64,000 nt of DNA from Acidobacteria bacterium RIFCSPLOWO2_12_FULL_68_19 (GCA_001767525.1 MELF01000033.1:15641-79640), one strand, 5' to 3'; positions 49,580 to 58,719 are shown, counted from the stretch's first letter. Numbers and translations are program-made. Notes: generated by a model not told the origin, from the sequence alone.

Positions 49580-49632
49580 ATCCAGGCTAGGATTCTGGGT
49601 CTGGCGTGAAGGCGCAGCAAGAGGCACCAACG

Positions 49633-51603
49633 ATGAACGAGCAGGGGCCGGGCAGCGGACCAATCGACACGGCACCACTCCTTGCGGGCCGCCTTGCGGT
49701 GGCCTTGCTCGTCTGGCTTGGCTCGGCGGCCATCATCTTCGCGGGCTACGGGATCATCGAGGGCCTCTGGCTCGGGCAGTACCCGCCCGAGACCCGCCGT
49801 CTCGCGCACATTGGCCGTGACCTCACGGCCGCCCTCCTGGGCGGCGTTGCCGCCGGCTTCTACCTCTTCGGACGTGTGGCGATATCGCTGGATCGAGGTC
49901 TCGAGACGCCGGCGCCTCCGGAGAGCGCCGCGGTCTCGCTCCGGGAAGCGCTCGCGGGCTGGCTCCTGGGCCTCAGGTGGGTGGCTGTGCTGGTCTCGGT
50001 CGCCGTCGTGGCGTTCGCGACCTGGTACGGCCCCCGGGTGGAGCCCGGCTCCGTCCCGTACTTGTGGGTTGGCGTCGTCCTCCTCTTTCTCTTCAACACG
50101 GTCCTGAGCCTCTATGGCACCAGGCTCATCGGTACCCAGCACGCCCTGGTGGGTCAGGTGGCCGTCGACGTCGCCATCCTCGCCTGGCTGGCTCACAACG
50201 CCGGCGGGCTCTCGAATCCGTTTGCCGGCTTCTTCGTGTTTCACGCCACCATCGCCGCCGTCGTGCTCGATCCGCCGTGGCCCCGGCGCGCCGCGGTCGG
50301 CCTTGCGCTGTTCGTCCTCGCGCTGGCCGTCGCCGAGGGCACCGGCTGGCTCCCGCCAGGGTGCGTGTTGGACGACAGCGGCGCCTGCGTCGCGCCACCG
50401 GACGACTGGATGCTGCAGGCGGCCACCGGTACGGCGATTGCTGTGATGGTCGTCGTCTGCGGTCTGATTGTCGCCAGTCTCGTACGGGTGCTTCACGCCG
50501 ACCGGGAACGCCTCGCGGCGGCGAGATCTCAGGTCTTCGAGGAACGCGAGAAGCTCCAAGCCATCATTGACTGCATGGCTGATGCGGTCGTCTACGTCAG
50601 GCCCACCGGCGCGGTGGAACTGCGCAACCGGGCGGCGCAGCGGTTCTGGCCAGACGCCGCGCCGCCAGGCGATAATCGGCAGGCGGTTAGCCTCCCCGGA
50701 CCATGGCGGGACTTGTTGAACACGCTGTCGGCGCCCGGATCCGCCGAAGTGCACCCGGTGTTCGAGGCTGACGGCCGCTTCTACGAGGGCAGTTACGCCC
50801 GCGTGGACGATGAGCGCGGCCGGATGCTGGGCGTTGTCATGGAGGCGCGTGACGTGACCGAGCGCCTCGAAACGCAGCGTTGGCGCATGCAGGAGGAACG
50901 GATGGCCGTCGTGGGCAAACTGGCCGCAGCGCTCGCCCACGAGCTCAACAACCCGCTGGGCGCCATCGCCCTCTTCGCGCAGCATGCGCTCGACAGCGTG
51001 CGGCCGCGGGATCCGCTGCACGAGCATCTCGGCACGGTCCTCAGGAACGCGATGCTGTGCAAGAAGATCGTGCGCGACCTGCTCGAGTACGCGCGGCAGC
51101 GGCCGCCCGAGCGGCGGGAGGTTCCGCTCGTCGAAATCGTCGCTGACGCCGAGCGGACGCTCATGCCTCAGGCGGAGGCGTGCCGCGTCACGCTGCATCG
51201 CGAAGACGTCACCGAGTCGGGCGCGCGCGTGTATGGCGACCCGGACCAGCTCCGGCAGGTGCTGGTGAACCTCGGCCTGAACGCCATCGAGGCGATGCCT
51301 GACGGCGGTCGGCTGACGTTCCGCCTCGACCGGACCGAGGACGGCCGGCTGCGCATCGCCGTGGTGGACACGGGCGTCGGCATCCTGCCGGAGGAGCAGG
51401 AGCGGATCTTCACCGCGTTCCACACGACGAAGTCCGAGGGAACTGGCCTCGGCCTCACCGTCGCGCGCGATCTCGTCGCCGCCCACGGCGGCGTGCTCGC
51501 GGTCGCGAGCGCCCCGGGGCGCGGCAGCACGTTCACCGTTGTGTTGCCCGCCTTCGAGGCGAGCGACACCAGCGCCGATGTTGTGGAGGTGTCCTCGTCA
51601 TGA
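49633..51603 (+). CDS. Membrane sensor histidine kinase with PAS-like domain
   Basis: ATG 49633 follows AAGAGG; an in-frame GTG at 49606 is less likely. The 656-residue kinase has six or seven membrane helices in its first ~310 residues, a PAS-like segment (~320-420, 'LQAIIDCMADAVVYVRPTGAVELRN'), the H-box 'LAAALAHELNNPLGAIALFAQ' (His about 436) and the catalytic domain with the N box 'VLVNLGLNAIEAMPDGG', 'VVDTGVGILPEEQERIF' and 'GTGLGLTVARDLVAAHGG'. It belongs to the NtrB-like group. It overlaps the sigma-54 activator gene by four bases and so is its cognate kinase. The signal sensed is unknown; a membrane redox or oxygen/NO cue is plausible from the downstream genes. Confidence 0.93.
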   Translation: MNEQGPGSGPIDTAPLLAGRLAVALLVWLGSAAIIFAGYGIIEGLWLGQYPPETRRLAHIGRDLTAALLGGVAAGFYLFGRVAISLDRGLETPAPPESAAVSLREALAGWLLGLRWVAVLVSVAVVAFATWYGPRVEPGSVPYLWVGVVLLFLFNTVLSLYGTRLIGTQHALVGQVAVDVAILAWLAHNAGGLSNPFAGFFVFHATIAAVVLDPPWPRRAAVGLALFVLALAVAEGTGWLPPGCVLDDSGACVAPPDDWMLQAATGTAIAVMVVVCGLIVASLVRVLHADRERLAAARSQVFEEREKLQAIIDCMADAVVYVRPTGAVELRNRAAQRFWPDAAPPGDNRQAVSLPGPWRDLLNTLSAPGSAEVHPVFEADGRFYEGSYARVDDERGRMLGVVMEARDVTERLETQRWRMQEERMAVVGKLAAALAHELNNPLGAIALFAQHALDSVRPRDPLHEHLGTVLRNAMLCKKIVRDLLEYARQRPPERREVPLVEIVADAERTLMPQAEACRVTLHREDVTESGARVYGDPDQLRQVLVNLGLNAIEAMPDGGRLTFRLDRTEDGRLRIAVVDTGVGILPEEQERIFTAFHTTKSEGTGLGLTVARDLVAAHGGVLAVASAPGRGSTFTVVLPAFEASDTSADVVEVSSS

Positions 51604-53024
51604 GCGCACGAATCCTCGTCGTCGACGACAAGCGTGACCTGGCTCGCGGCGTCGCGCTGGTCCTCAGCAAGCTCCAGGCGGAAATTGCCGTCGCTCATTC
51701 GGCTGAAGAAGCGCTCGAACTGCTCGAGCGCGAGCCCGCGGACGTGGTGCTCTCCGACATCCGCATGCCGGGTCGCGACGGCCTGTCGCTGCTCGACTGC
51801 GTGCGCGAGCGATGGCCCCAGGCGCACGTCATTCTGTTTACCGGCTACGGCACGATCGACTCGGCCGTCGACGCGATGAGGCGCGGGGCGTTCGACTACC
51901 TGACCAAGCCGTTCAACAACGACGAGCTGCTGGTGGTGACCGAACGGGCGCTCAACGAGATCCGGGACCAGCAGGAGATCGCCCGCCTCCGAGCGGAGCT
52001 CCGGGGCACCTACGATTTTCACGGGATTTACAGCCGCGACCGCCACATGCAGCCCGTCATCGAAGCGATCCGGCGCGTGGCGCCGACGAGCGCCACCGTG
52101 CTCATCTGGGGCGAGAGCGGCACGGGCAAGGAGCTCGTGGCGCGGGCGATCCACGCCGAGAGCCCGAGGGCGAACCGCCCGTTCGTCGCCTTCAACGCGG
52201 CGGCGCTGCCCGAGACGCTGGCCGAAGCGGAGCTCTTCGGCTGCAAGAAGGGCGCGTACACCAGCGCCGACCGCGATCGGAAAGGGCTCTTCCTCGAGGC
52301 CGACGGAGGGACGCTGCTCATCGACGAGGTCGCGTCGATGCCGATCGGGCTTCAGGGCAAGCTCCTGCGCACGCTGCAGGAACGAGAGGTGCTGCCGCTC
52401 GGCTCGGGGACTCCCATCCAGGTCGATGCCCGCGTGATTGCTACGACGAACGAGGAGGCGAGGCGCCTGCTCCGGGAGAACCGGCTGCGGCGCGATCTCT
52501 ACTATCGCCTCTCGGTCATGCGAATCGCCGTGCCGGCGCTGCGCCAGCGGATCGAAGACATCCCGCTGCTCGCGGAGTTGTTCCTCGAGCGTCTGACGTC
52601 GCCGGAAAAGGTTGCCAAGCGGTTGTCGCCCGGCGCCCTTCGGCTGCTCATCTCCCACGACTGGCCGGGCAACGTCCGGGAACTCCAGAACGTCGTCGAG
52701 CGCGCCGCGTTGATGGCGCGCGGCGAGGAAGTCAGCCCCGCCGACATGACCCTGGAAGACGACGACCTCGACTGGCAGCCCGAAGACGCCGAGTCGGTCC
52801 CCTACGAAGAAGCGAAGCGATCCGCCATCGAGCGCTTCCAGCGCCGCTACGTCGAACACCTGATGCATGAGGCCGAAGGCAATATCAGCGCCGCGGCGCG
52901 CAAGGCCAACATGACGCGCGCCGCACTCCACCGCATCCTCAAGCGGCTCGGGCTCGCCGCGGAAGGCGAGATCGACGCCGAGCTCGAAGAAGGACGCGAG
53001 GAGGAGCCCTCCTCGCTCGTATAG
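51600..53024 (+). CDS. NtrC-family sigma-54-dependent response regulator
   Basis: The 474-residue protein has a receiver domain with Asp53, an AAA+ domain with Walker A GESGTGKE (171-178) and Walker B LLIDE (239-243), and a Fis-type helix-turn-helix near 430-462 ('EGNISAAARKANMTRAALHRILKRLGL'). The sigma-54 contact loop reads GAYTSA (218-223) rather than the canonical GAFTGA: Phe to Tyr is tolerated, but Gly to Ser at the fifth position is unusual. Just downstream are two good -24/-12 promoters (53119 and 58863) in front of nirS and the c4/oxidase operon, which makes these its probable targets. ATGA overlap with the kinase gene. Confidence 0.95.
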   Translation: MSARILVVDDKRDLARGVALVLSKLQAEIAVAHSAEEALELLEREPADVVLSDIRMPGRDGLSLLDCVRERWPQAHVILFTGYGTIDSAVDAMRRGAFDYLTKPFNNDELLVVTERALNEIRDQQEIARLRAELRGTYDFHGIYSRDRHMQPVIEAIRRVAPTSATVLIWGESGTGKELVARAIHAESPRANRPFVAFNAAALPETLAEAELFGCKKGAYTSADRDRKGLFLEADGGTLLIDEVASMPIGLQGKLLRTLQEREVLPLGSGTPIQVDARVIATTNEEARRLLRENRLRRDLYYRLSVMRIAVPALRQRIEDIPLLAELFLERLTSPEKVAKRLSPGALRLLISHDWPGNVRELQNVVERAALMARGEEVSPADMTLEDDDLDWQPEDAESVPYEEAKRSAIERFQRRYVEHLMHEAEGNISAAARKANMTRAALHRILKRLGLAAEGEIDAELEEGREEEPSSLV

Positions 53025-53068
53025 AGCCCTATACAGGTCGAAACCGACACTAGCCAGGCCCGCAGCCG

Positions 53069-53081
53069 TTCCGATTCGGAA
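53069..53081. promoter_or_regulatory. Candidate activator-binding palindrome upstream of nirS
   Basis: TTCCGATTCGGAA is a perfect 13-bp palindrome centred about 70 bases before the predicted nirS transcription start. Sigma-54 activators usually bind dyads 80-150 bases upstream. No clear second copy is seen upstream of the 58863 promoter, so this is tentative. Confidence 0.3.
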
Positions 53082-53118
53082 ACCCTTGAATATCAACGGT
53101 TTTCGAGCGGCCACGGGC

Positions 53119-53133
53119 TGGCTCGCGCCTTGC
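53119..53133 (+). promoter_or_regulatory. Sigma-54 (-24/-12) promoter of the nirS operon
   Basis: TGGCTCGCGCCTTGC matches the consensus TGGCAC-G-N4-TTGC at all positions except one, with GG and GC exactly ten bases apart. Transcription would start near 53145, 36 bases before the nirS ATG and its GGAGG ribosome site. It lies between the end of the sigma-54 activator gene and nirS. Confidence 0.8.
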
Positions 53134-53180
53134 TCACTTGCCCGCGTGTGGACTGGCCGTGTGAGCAACGGAGGTTCGGT

Positions 53181-55253
53181 ATGAGGACGGATACAGTGTC
53201 GGTTCGGTGCGGTGGGCGGCGCCTCGTGCGCGTCGCCATCTTGATAGCGGCGTGTATTGCGCTGGTGGTTCTTGTCGCCGGTGAAGCGTCGGCCGCGGCC
53301 ACCACGGAAGACATCACGGCAGGTGGCACCATCTTCCAGAAGAAGTGTGTCAGTTGCCACACCATCGGCGAGGGAGCACTCCTCGGTCCCGACCTGGGCG
53401 ATGTACACAGACGCCGGGAGCGCACATGGCTCGTCCGGTGGCTGATGGATTCCGGCGCGATGGTGGAGAGCGATCCCGAGGCGCGCAAGCTCGTCGCCGA
53501 TCGAGGGCAGACGCGGATGAAGTCTCTCCGCCTGAACGATCTCGAAGCGCAGCAGGTGCTCGCGTACATCGAGACACAGAGCGGGAAGTCCGAAGGCGCA
53601 GCCGTGCAGATGGTCGTGGAGAGAACCGACGCGGCAGTTCCGCCGACGCCGAGCGCGGTGGCCGCCAAGCAGTTGGTCGCCTATGTCGCAGGTGAGAGCG
53701 CCAGGCCGCCGGGGGCGCCGGAGCCGGCGCAGGCCTCCCCAGCGTTGGCCGGGGAAGCGTTCGAAGAGGCCAAGGAGCTCTATTTCGACCGGTGTGCCGG
53801 CTGCCACGGACTGCTCCGGAAGGGCGCGACGGGCCCCAACATCGAGCCGAAACGCTCGGCCGAACTGGGCGTGAAGGCCATTCAGAACATCCTCACCAAC
53901 GGCACGCCCGGCGGGATGCCGGCCTTCGGTGTCGAGAAGATCCTGACACCCGACGACGTCCGGGTCATGGCGTCGTACCTGCAGCTGCCGGCACCCGATC
54001 CGCCTGCGGTGTCGTTCGAGGAGATCCGCGAGAGCTGGAAGCTGCTGGTGCCGGTCGCGCGCCGGCCGAAGGCTCCCGTGACGAAGCATCAGTGGGACAA
54101 CTACTTCGGCATCATCCTGCGCGACGCCGGCAAGGTCGCCATCGTCGATGGCGACACCAAGGAGATGGCGGCTGTCATCGACACCGGATTCGCCGTGCAC
54201 ATCCTGCGGTCTTCGTCCACCGGCCGCTACTTCTACGCCGTCGGCCGCGACGGCCGCGTGTCGATGATCGATCTCTGGACCGAGAAGCCGACGCTCGTCG
54301 CCCAGGTGAAAGGATGCGTCGACGCGCGGAGCATCGACGCCTCGAAGTACAAGGGGTACGAGGACAAGCTGCTCATCGAAGGGTGCTACTGGCCGCCGCA
54401 GTACGTCGTCTTCGACGGTCAGACGCTCGAGCCCAAGAAGGTCGTCGACATCACGACGCCGGCCTACGACACGGGCGAGGAACTGAAAGAGGTTCGCGTG
54501 GCCTCCATCGTGCCCTCGCATCACGGGCCGCAGTGGGTGATCAGCCTGAAGGAATCCGGGCACGTGGCGCTCGTCGACTACTCCAAGCCCGGTTTCCCCG
54601 TGACCAAGAAGATCGCCGCGGAGCGCTTCCTTCACGACGGGGGCTGGGACCGGACGAAGCAGTACTTCATGGTGGCAGCCAACATGCGCGATCAGATGGC
54701 GGTCATCGACGTGAAGAACGGCACCCTGGTCACGAAGTTCAAGACCGGCGTGCGTCCGCATCCCGGCAGGGGCGCCAACTGGGAGGATCCCGAGTTCGGC
54801 TGGGTGAACGGCACCACGCACCTGGGCGAGGGCAAGCTGGTGATCTACGGCGCCGACCCGGTGAAGAAGCCGCAGTACGCCTGGAAGGTCGTGCGAGAGG
54901 TGCCGCTCGGCGAGCCGGGAGGCCTTTTCATCAAGACGCATCCGAAGTCGCCGTGGGTGTGGCTCGACTCGCCGCTGTCCAACGACCCGAAGGGGACGCG
55001 GCAGATCTGCGTCTATTCGAAGAAGGCCGCGAAGATCGACCGCTGCTTCGTCGCCTCCGATCGCGGGCGCGCCGTCCATTTCGAGTACGACAAGGCGGGG
55101 AACGAGGTCTGGGTCTCCGTCTGGGACAAGGACGGCGAACTCATTGTCTATGACGACAAGACGCTGAAGGAGAAGACCCGGATCAAGGGCGACTGGCTCG
55201 TCACGCCCACGGGCAAGTTCAACGTCTTCAACACGGCTGGCGACGTCTACTGA
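53181..55253 (+). CDS. nirS: Cytochrome cd1 nitrite reductase with extra N-terminal cytochrome c domain
   Basis: ATG 53181 follows GGAGG. The 690-residue protein has a signal peptide (~1-39), a first cytochrome c domain (C56-H60, 'KKCVSCHTIGEGALLGPDLG'), a second (C205-H209, 'DRCAGCHGLLRKGATGPNI'), and a d1 beta-propeller from about 260 to the end. The propeller has the heme d1 ligand region 'GFAVHILR' (His340), 'YKGYEDKLLIEGCYWPPQYV', the two catalytic-site histidines in 'PSHHGPQW' (447) and 'RPHPGRGANW' (527), and the classic ending 'LVTPTGKFNVFNTAGDVY'. Presence of both histidines favours NirS (nitrite to NO) over NirN. Canonical NirS has one c domain (~560 residues), so the additional one is noteworthy. 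Confidence 0.88.
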   Translation: MRTDTVSVRCGGRRLVRVAILIAACIALVVLVAGEASAAATTEDITAGGTIFQKKCVSCHTIGEGALLGPDLGDVHRRRERTWLVRWLMDSGAMVESDPEARKLVADRGQTRMKSLRLNDLEAQQVLAYIETQSGKSEGAAVQMVVERTDAAVPPTPSAVAAKQLVAYVAGESARPPGAPEPAQASPALAGEAFEEAKELYFDRCAGCHGLLRKGATGPNIEPKRSAELGVKAIQNILTNGTPGGMPAFGVEKILTPDDVRVMASYLQLPAPDPPAVSFEEIRESWKLLVPVARRPKAPVTKHQWDNYFGIILRDAGKVAIVDGDTKEMAAVIDTGFAVHILRSSSTGRYFYAVGRDGRVSMIDLWTEKPTLVAQVKGCVDARSIDASKYKGYEDKLLIEGCYWPPQYVVFDGQTLEPKKVVDITTPAYDTGEELKEVRVASIVPSHHGPQWVISLKESGHVALVDYSKPGFPVTKKIAAERFLHDGGWDRTKQYFMVAANMRDQMAVIDVKNGTLVTKFKTGVRPHPGRGANWEDPEFGWVNGTTHLGEGKLVIYGADPVKKPQYAWKVVREVPLGEPGGLFIKTHPKSPWVWLDSPLSNDPKGTRQICVYSKKAAKIDRCFVASDRGRAVHFEYDKAGNEVWVSVWDKDGELIVYDDKTLKEKTRIKGDWLVTPTGKFNVFNTAGDVY

Positions 55254-55262
55254 CGGGGCGCC

Positions 55263-56483
55263 ATGCTCGACCTTTCCGGACTGCTCGACATCGCGCTGGG
55301 GCGCGCCGCACCCGACAGGGTCGCGGCGCGCGTCCCGGCGCGCTACGCGCCGCGCGCCGCCGCGCCGCCCGTCGTGGTCTGGAACGTCTGCCGCCACTGC
55401 ATCCTTCGCTGCCCGCACTGCTACGCGTCGGCCACCTCCACTCCTTCACCATACGACCTGACGACGGAGGAGGCGCGGGCGCTCATCGACAGGCTTGCAG
55501 CGGCGGGCGTCCGCGTCCTGATCCTGAGCGGCGGTGAGCCGCTGCTGCGCCACGACATCGTGGAGCTGGCCGCCCACGCGAGCGCGGCCGGTCTTCGACC
55601 GGTCGTCTCGACCAGTGGCGTGCCGCTCGACGCGCGCATGGCTGGCGCGCTCTCAGCCGCCGGGGTCGGGTACGTGGGCGTCAGCCTGGACGGCTTCGCG
55701 CCGTTCAACGACGCCTATCGCGGCATGCCGGGCGCGTTCGATCGCGCCTCCGCCGGCCTCGCCCACGCCCGGGCGGCCGGCATGTCCACGGGCGTCCGGC
55801 TGACCGTCACCCAGCGCAACGCCGGGGAGGTGGCGCCGCTCGTCGAGTGGGCCGACGCCCGCGGCGTGGATCGCTTCTACCTCTCCCATCTCCTGTACGC
55901 CGGGCGGGGGTTCAGGATGGCCGGCGACGACCTCCGGCCGGAGGAAAGCCGTGCCCTGCTCGAACGGCTGTTCGAGGCCGCGGAACGCCTGATTCATCGA
56001 GGCGCGGCGATTCGCCTCGTGACCGGCGGCAACGACTCGGACGGTCCCTGCCTGATCGCCTGGATCGAGGCGCGCCACGGCCGGCGCGCCGCCCGGCGGG
56101 TGGAGGCCGTGCTGCGGCGCCGCGGCGGCAACTCGGCGGGCGAGCGGATCCTTGCCATCGACCACCGCGGCCGCGTGCATCCCGACCAGTTCTTCACGGC
56201 GTGCGAGCTCGGCGACGTCCGGCGGCAGCCGCTCGCCGAGATCCTCGCCCACCCGCTCCGCGAGGCGCTCGCCCGCCGCGAGACGCTGCTGCAGGGACGA
56301 TGTGGGGTGTGCGCGTACAAGTCTCTCTGCCGCGGGTCGCATCGGGAGCGGGCGCTGGCCCGGTTCAAAGCACTCTGGGCGCCGGACCCGGCCTGCGTGA
56401 TGACCGACTCCGAAATCGGCGCCCCGCTCGAGGAACCGGATCTCGAATCGACTGAGGCCGGCACACGGGAGGCTGTCGTATGA
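55263..56483 (+). CDS. nirJ: Heme d1 biosynthesis radical SAM protein NirJ
   Basis: The 406-residue protein carries the radical SAM cluster CX3CX2C (Cys46, 50, 53 in 'CRHCILRCPHCYA'), 'VLILSGGEPLLR' and a Cys-rich C-terminal auxiliary cluster region ('LLQGRCGVCAYKSLCRGSHRERAL'). NirJ removes the propionate side chains during heme d1 synthesis. It starts nine bases after nirS and overlaps nirF (ATGA), so it belongs to the nirS transcript. In-frame placement and neighbours make the assignment firm even though related SPASM proteins are similar. Confidence 0.9.
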   Translation: MLDLSGLLDIALGRAAPDRVAARVPARYAPRAAAPPVVVWNVCRHCILRCPHCYASATSTPSPYDLTTEEARALIDRLAAAGVRVLILSGGEPLLRHDIVELAAHASAAGLRPVVSTSGVPLDARMAGALSAAGVGYVGVSLDGFAPFNDAYRGMPGAFDRASAGLAHARAAGMSTGVRLTVTQRNAGEVAPLVEWADARGVDRFYLSHLLYAGRGFRMAGDDLRPEESRALLERLFEAAERLIHRGAAIRLVTGGNDSDGPCLIAWIEARHGRRAARRVEAVLRRRGGNSAGERILAIDHRGRVHPDQFFTACELGDVRRQPLAEILAHPLREALARRETLLQGRCGVCAYKSLCRGSHRERALARFKALWAPDPACVMTDSEIGAPLEEPDLESTEAGTREAVV

Positions 56484-57691
56484 GCGTGAGACTGCTTGGA
56501 GCGGCGCTCGTCGCGGCGTGTCTTGCGGGAGTCGCAGACACGGGAATGGCGGCGGACTCGGAAGGCCGGCTGGGCGGCATCGGATCGCGCGTCTTCGTGG
56601 TCGAGCGGAACTCGGCCAGCCTGGCCGTCTACGACCTCATCCAGCGGCGCGTGCTGGGCCGGATCGAAGGTCTTGGCAACCTGCAGCATGCGCTGATGAC
56701 CTTCTCGCGGGAGCTCGACTACGGCTACGTCGCGAGCCGGAGCGGCCAGCTCACCCGCATCGACCTGCAGACGCTCGAGCGCGCCGGCGAAGTCCAGACG
56801 TCGAAGAGCTCCATCGACATCGCCATCAGCCAGGACGGCCGGTTCGTGGCCACGGCCGAATACGCGCCGGGCGGCGTCACGATCCTGGATGCGCGCACCC
56901 TCGACGTCGTGCGGCGGATTCCCGGACAGTTCGAGAGGAACGGCAGAACACTCCCGTCTCGCGTCACGGGCATCGTCGATGCGCCGGGTAACCGTTTCGT
57001 CTGCGTGCTCATCGAGGGGGCAGAAATCTGGATCATCGACGCCTCCGGCGCCGAGCCGGTGCTGGAGCGCCGCATCGCCACGCCGGTCCAGGAGCCCTAC
57101 GACGCCATGATCACGCCGGACGGCCGCTACTACGTCGTCGGACATCTCGACTCGGCGGACGTGACGGTGCTCGATTTGGACGCCCCCGAGCCGTCCCCAC
57201 GGATCGTGTCGCTGCGCGAACCCGGCCGCACCTACGACCAGAACGCGCCGAAGAAGCTCCCCCACCTCGCCTCGTGGGCCGTGGCACAGGGTTCCGTCTT
57301 CGTCCCGCTCGTCGGTGAGAAGCGCCTCGCCGTGCTCGACCGCTACACGTGGACGTTCAAGCGTTCGATCGAGCTGCGGGGCCATCCCGTGTACGCCGTC
57401 CGGGCACCGGGCGAGCGCTACGTGTGGGTGACCTTCTCCGGGGAGGCCGACGACGCCTTCGTGCAGGTGATCGACGTCGAGTCGCTGAACGTGGTCCACA
57501 CGTTCCGGGTCGGCGCCAGGATCTATCACGTCGAGTTCACGCCGCGCGGGAGCCACGCGCTCATCACGGCCAACGCGGACGACAAGCTCTATCTCGTCAA
57601 CGCCCGCACCTACGCCGTCGAGGATACCGAAGCGCTGCGTTCTCCCTCGGGTGTCTTTGGCCCGTGGCGGGCGTTCACGATAGGACTGTGA
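56480..57691 (+). CDS. nirF: Heme d1 biosynthesis protein NirF
   Basis: The 403-residue protein has a signal peptide (VAACLAGVADTGMAA) and a d1-type eight-bladed propeller: 'VFVVERNSASLAVYDLIQRRVLGRIEGLGNLQHALMTFSRELDYGYVASRSGQLTRIDLQT', 'RVTGIVDAPGNRFVCVLIEGAEIWIID', 'APKKLPHLASWAVAQGSVFVPLVGE' and 'VEFTPRGSHALITANADDKLYLVNA'. It has no heme c site. NirF is a periplasmic, often membrane-anchored, protein needed for a late step of d1 synthesis. ATGA overlap with nirJ and TGATG overlap with nirDL. Confidence 0.92.
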   Translation: MSVRLLGAALVAACLAGVADTGMAADSEGRLGGIGSRVFVVERNSASLAVYDLIQRRVLGRIEGLGNLQHALMTFSRELDYGYVASRSGQLTRIDLQTLERAGEVQTSKSSIDIAISQDGRFVATAEYAPGGVTILDARTLDVVRRIPGQFERNGRTLPSRVTGIVDAPGNRFVCVLIEGAEIWIIDASGAEPVLERRIATPVQEPYDAMITPDGRYYVVGHLDSADVTVLDLDAPEPSPRIVSLREPGRTYDQNAPKKLPHLASWAVAQGSVFVPLVGEKRLAVLDRYTWTFKRSIELRGHPVYAVRAPGERYVWVTFSGEADDAFVQVIDVESLNVVHTFRVGARIYHVEFTPRGSHALITANADDKLYLVNARTYAVEDTEALRSPSGVFGPWRAFTIGL

Positions 57692-58719
57692 TGCAACTGT
57701 CGGTGACGCTGTCGCCTTCGGAAGAGAACGCGCTGGCCAGGGCGACGCAGGACGGCGTCCCCTTCTGCGCCCGCCCGTTCGACGAACTGGGGCAGCGTCT
57801 CGAACTCCGGTCGAGCGACGTGCTGGGACAACTCCAGACGTGGAGCAGCGAAGGAAAGCTCCGGGAGATCTCGGCGGTGCTCGAAGGGAGCCTGCTCGGG
57901 TACGAGAGCGCGCTGTGCGCGGCAGCCGTACCCGAGCAGGAGCTGTCCCGTGTGACCGAGGTCGTCAATACCCATCCGACCGTCACCCACAATTACTTGC
58001 GCGACCACGCCTACAACCTCTGGTTCACCATCGCCGTTCCCCGGGCGATGGGGCTCGAGGAGACGCTCGCACGGCTCGAGCGCCGCGCCGGCGCGCGCTT
58101 CTTCCCGGCCCGGCGGACGCGAACTTACAAGGTGGGCGTCAACTTCGACCTGCTGTCCGGCGAGAATTCGACACGACTGCAAGAGCTGCCGGAGCTGCCC
58201 CCGATCAGTCTCTCGGCGCGCCAGGAGCACCTTTTCCGCGCGTTGCAGACTCCGCTTCCGTTGATCGACAGGCCTTTTGCCGCGCTGGCGAACCTCGCGG
58301 ACTGCGACGAGGAGGAGTTGCTCGAGTTCGCGCGCCGGCACCTGGGAGGCGCCATCCGGCGCTACGTGGCCACCTTCCGCCAGCGGCACCTCGGCGTGCG
58401 CGGCAACGCCATGGTCGTGTGGAACGTGCCCGGCGAGGAGTTGGATGCGGCAGGGCGCCGACTGGCAGCGGCGCCGCAGGTGAGCCACTGTTACGCGCGC
58501 GAGGCGCTTCCGGATTTTCCGTACACGCTCTACAGCATGATTCATGGTCCCGACGATGCGCGCTGCCGGGATCTGGTGGCTCGACTGGCTGCCGTCGTCG
58601 GCACCGAAGACTACGCGGTGCTGGTGACCACGCGCGAGATCAAGAAGTGTCGCCTTCGGTATTTCCTTCTCGAGTTGGACTCGTGGTGGAGGCAACACCA
58701 CGAGTCGTTTCCAGACTAA
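57691..58719 (+). CDS. nirD: Fused siroheme decarboxylase NirDL-type protein
   Basis: The 342-residue protein contains two tandem AsnC/Lrp-like decarboxylase modules (~20-165 and ~195-340). The halves share patterns such as 'RPFDELGQRLELRSSDVLGQLQTWSSEGKLREISAVLE' and 'RPFAALANLADCDEEELLEFARRHLGGAIRRYVATFRQ', with 'TVTHNYLRDHAYNLWFTI' and 'VSHCYAREALPDFPYTLYSM'. Fused NirDL proteins of about this length decarboxylate siroheme to 12,18-didecarboxysiroheme. It is TGATG-coupled to nirF. No separate nirG/nirH genes follow, so the fusion probably does the whole step. Confidence 0.9.
   Translation: MQLSVTLSPSEENALARATQDGVPFCARPFDELGQRLELRSSDVLGQLQTWSSEGKLREISAVLEGSLLGYESALCAAAVPEQELSRVTEVVNTHPTVTHNYLRDHAYNLWFTIAVPRAMGLEETLARLERRAGARFFPARRTRTYKVGVNFDLLSGENSTRLQELPELPPISLSARQEHLFRALQTPLPLIDRPFAALANLADCDEEELLEFARRHLGGAIRRYVATFRQRHLGVRGNAMVVWNVPGEELDAAGRRLAAAPQVSHCYAREALPDFPYTLYSMIHGPDDARCRDLVARLAAVVGTEDYAVLVTTREIKKCRLRYFLLELDSWWRQHHESFPD

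Noticed and set aside
53086-53096. FNR/Dnr-like box TTGAATATCAA upstream of nirS
   Set aside because: The half-sites are too close: FNR sites need TTGAT-N4-ATCAA (14 bases), this is 11 bases. It is better explained as AT-rich upstream sequence of the sigma-54 promoter.
53130-53180. Start of nirS at the upstream in-frame codon in the -12 box
   Set aside because: It lies inside the sigma-54 promoter and before the predicted transcription start, while ATG 53181 has GGAGG and a signal peptide.
51168-55418. A 1416-codon open frame on the minus strand opposite the kinase, activator and nirS genes
   Set aside because: It is antisense to three well-supported genes, rich in Arg/Asp/Gly/His without any family motif, and is a typical shadow in high-GC DNA. 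The same holds for the other long antisense frames.
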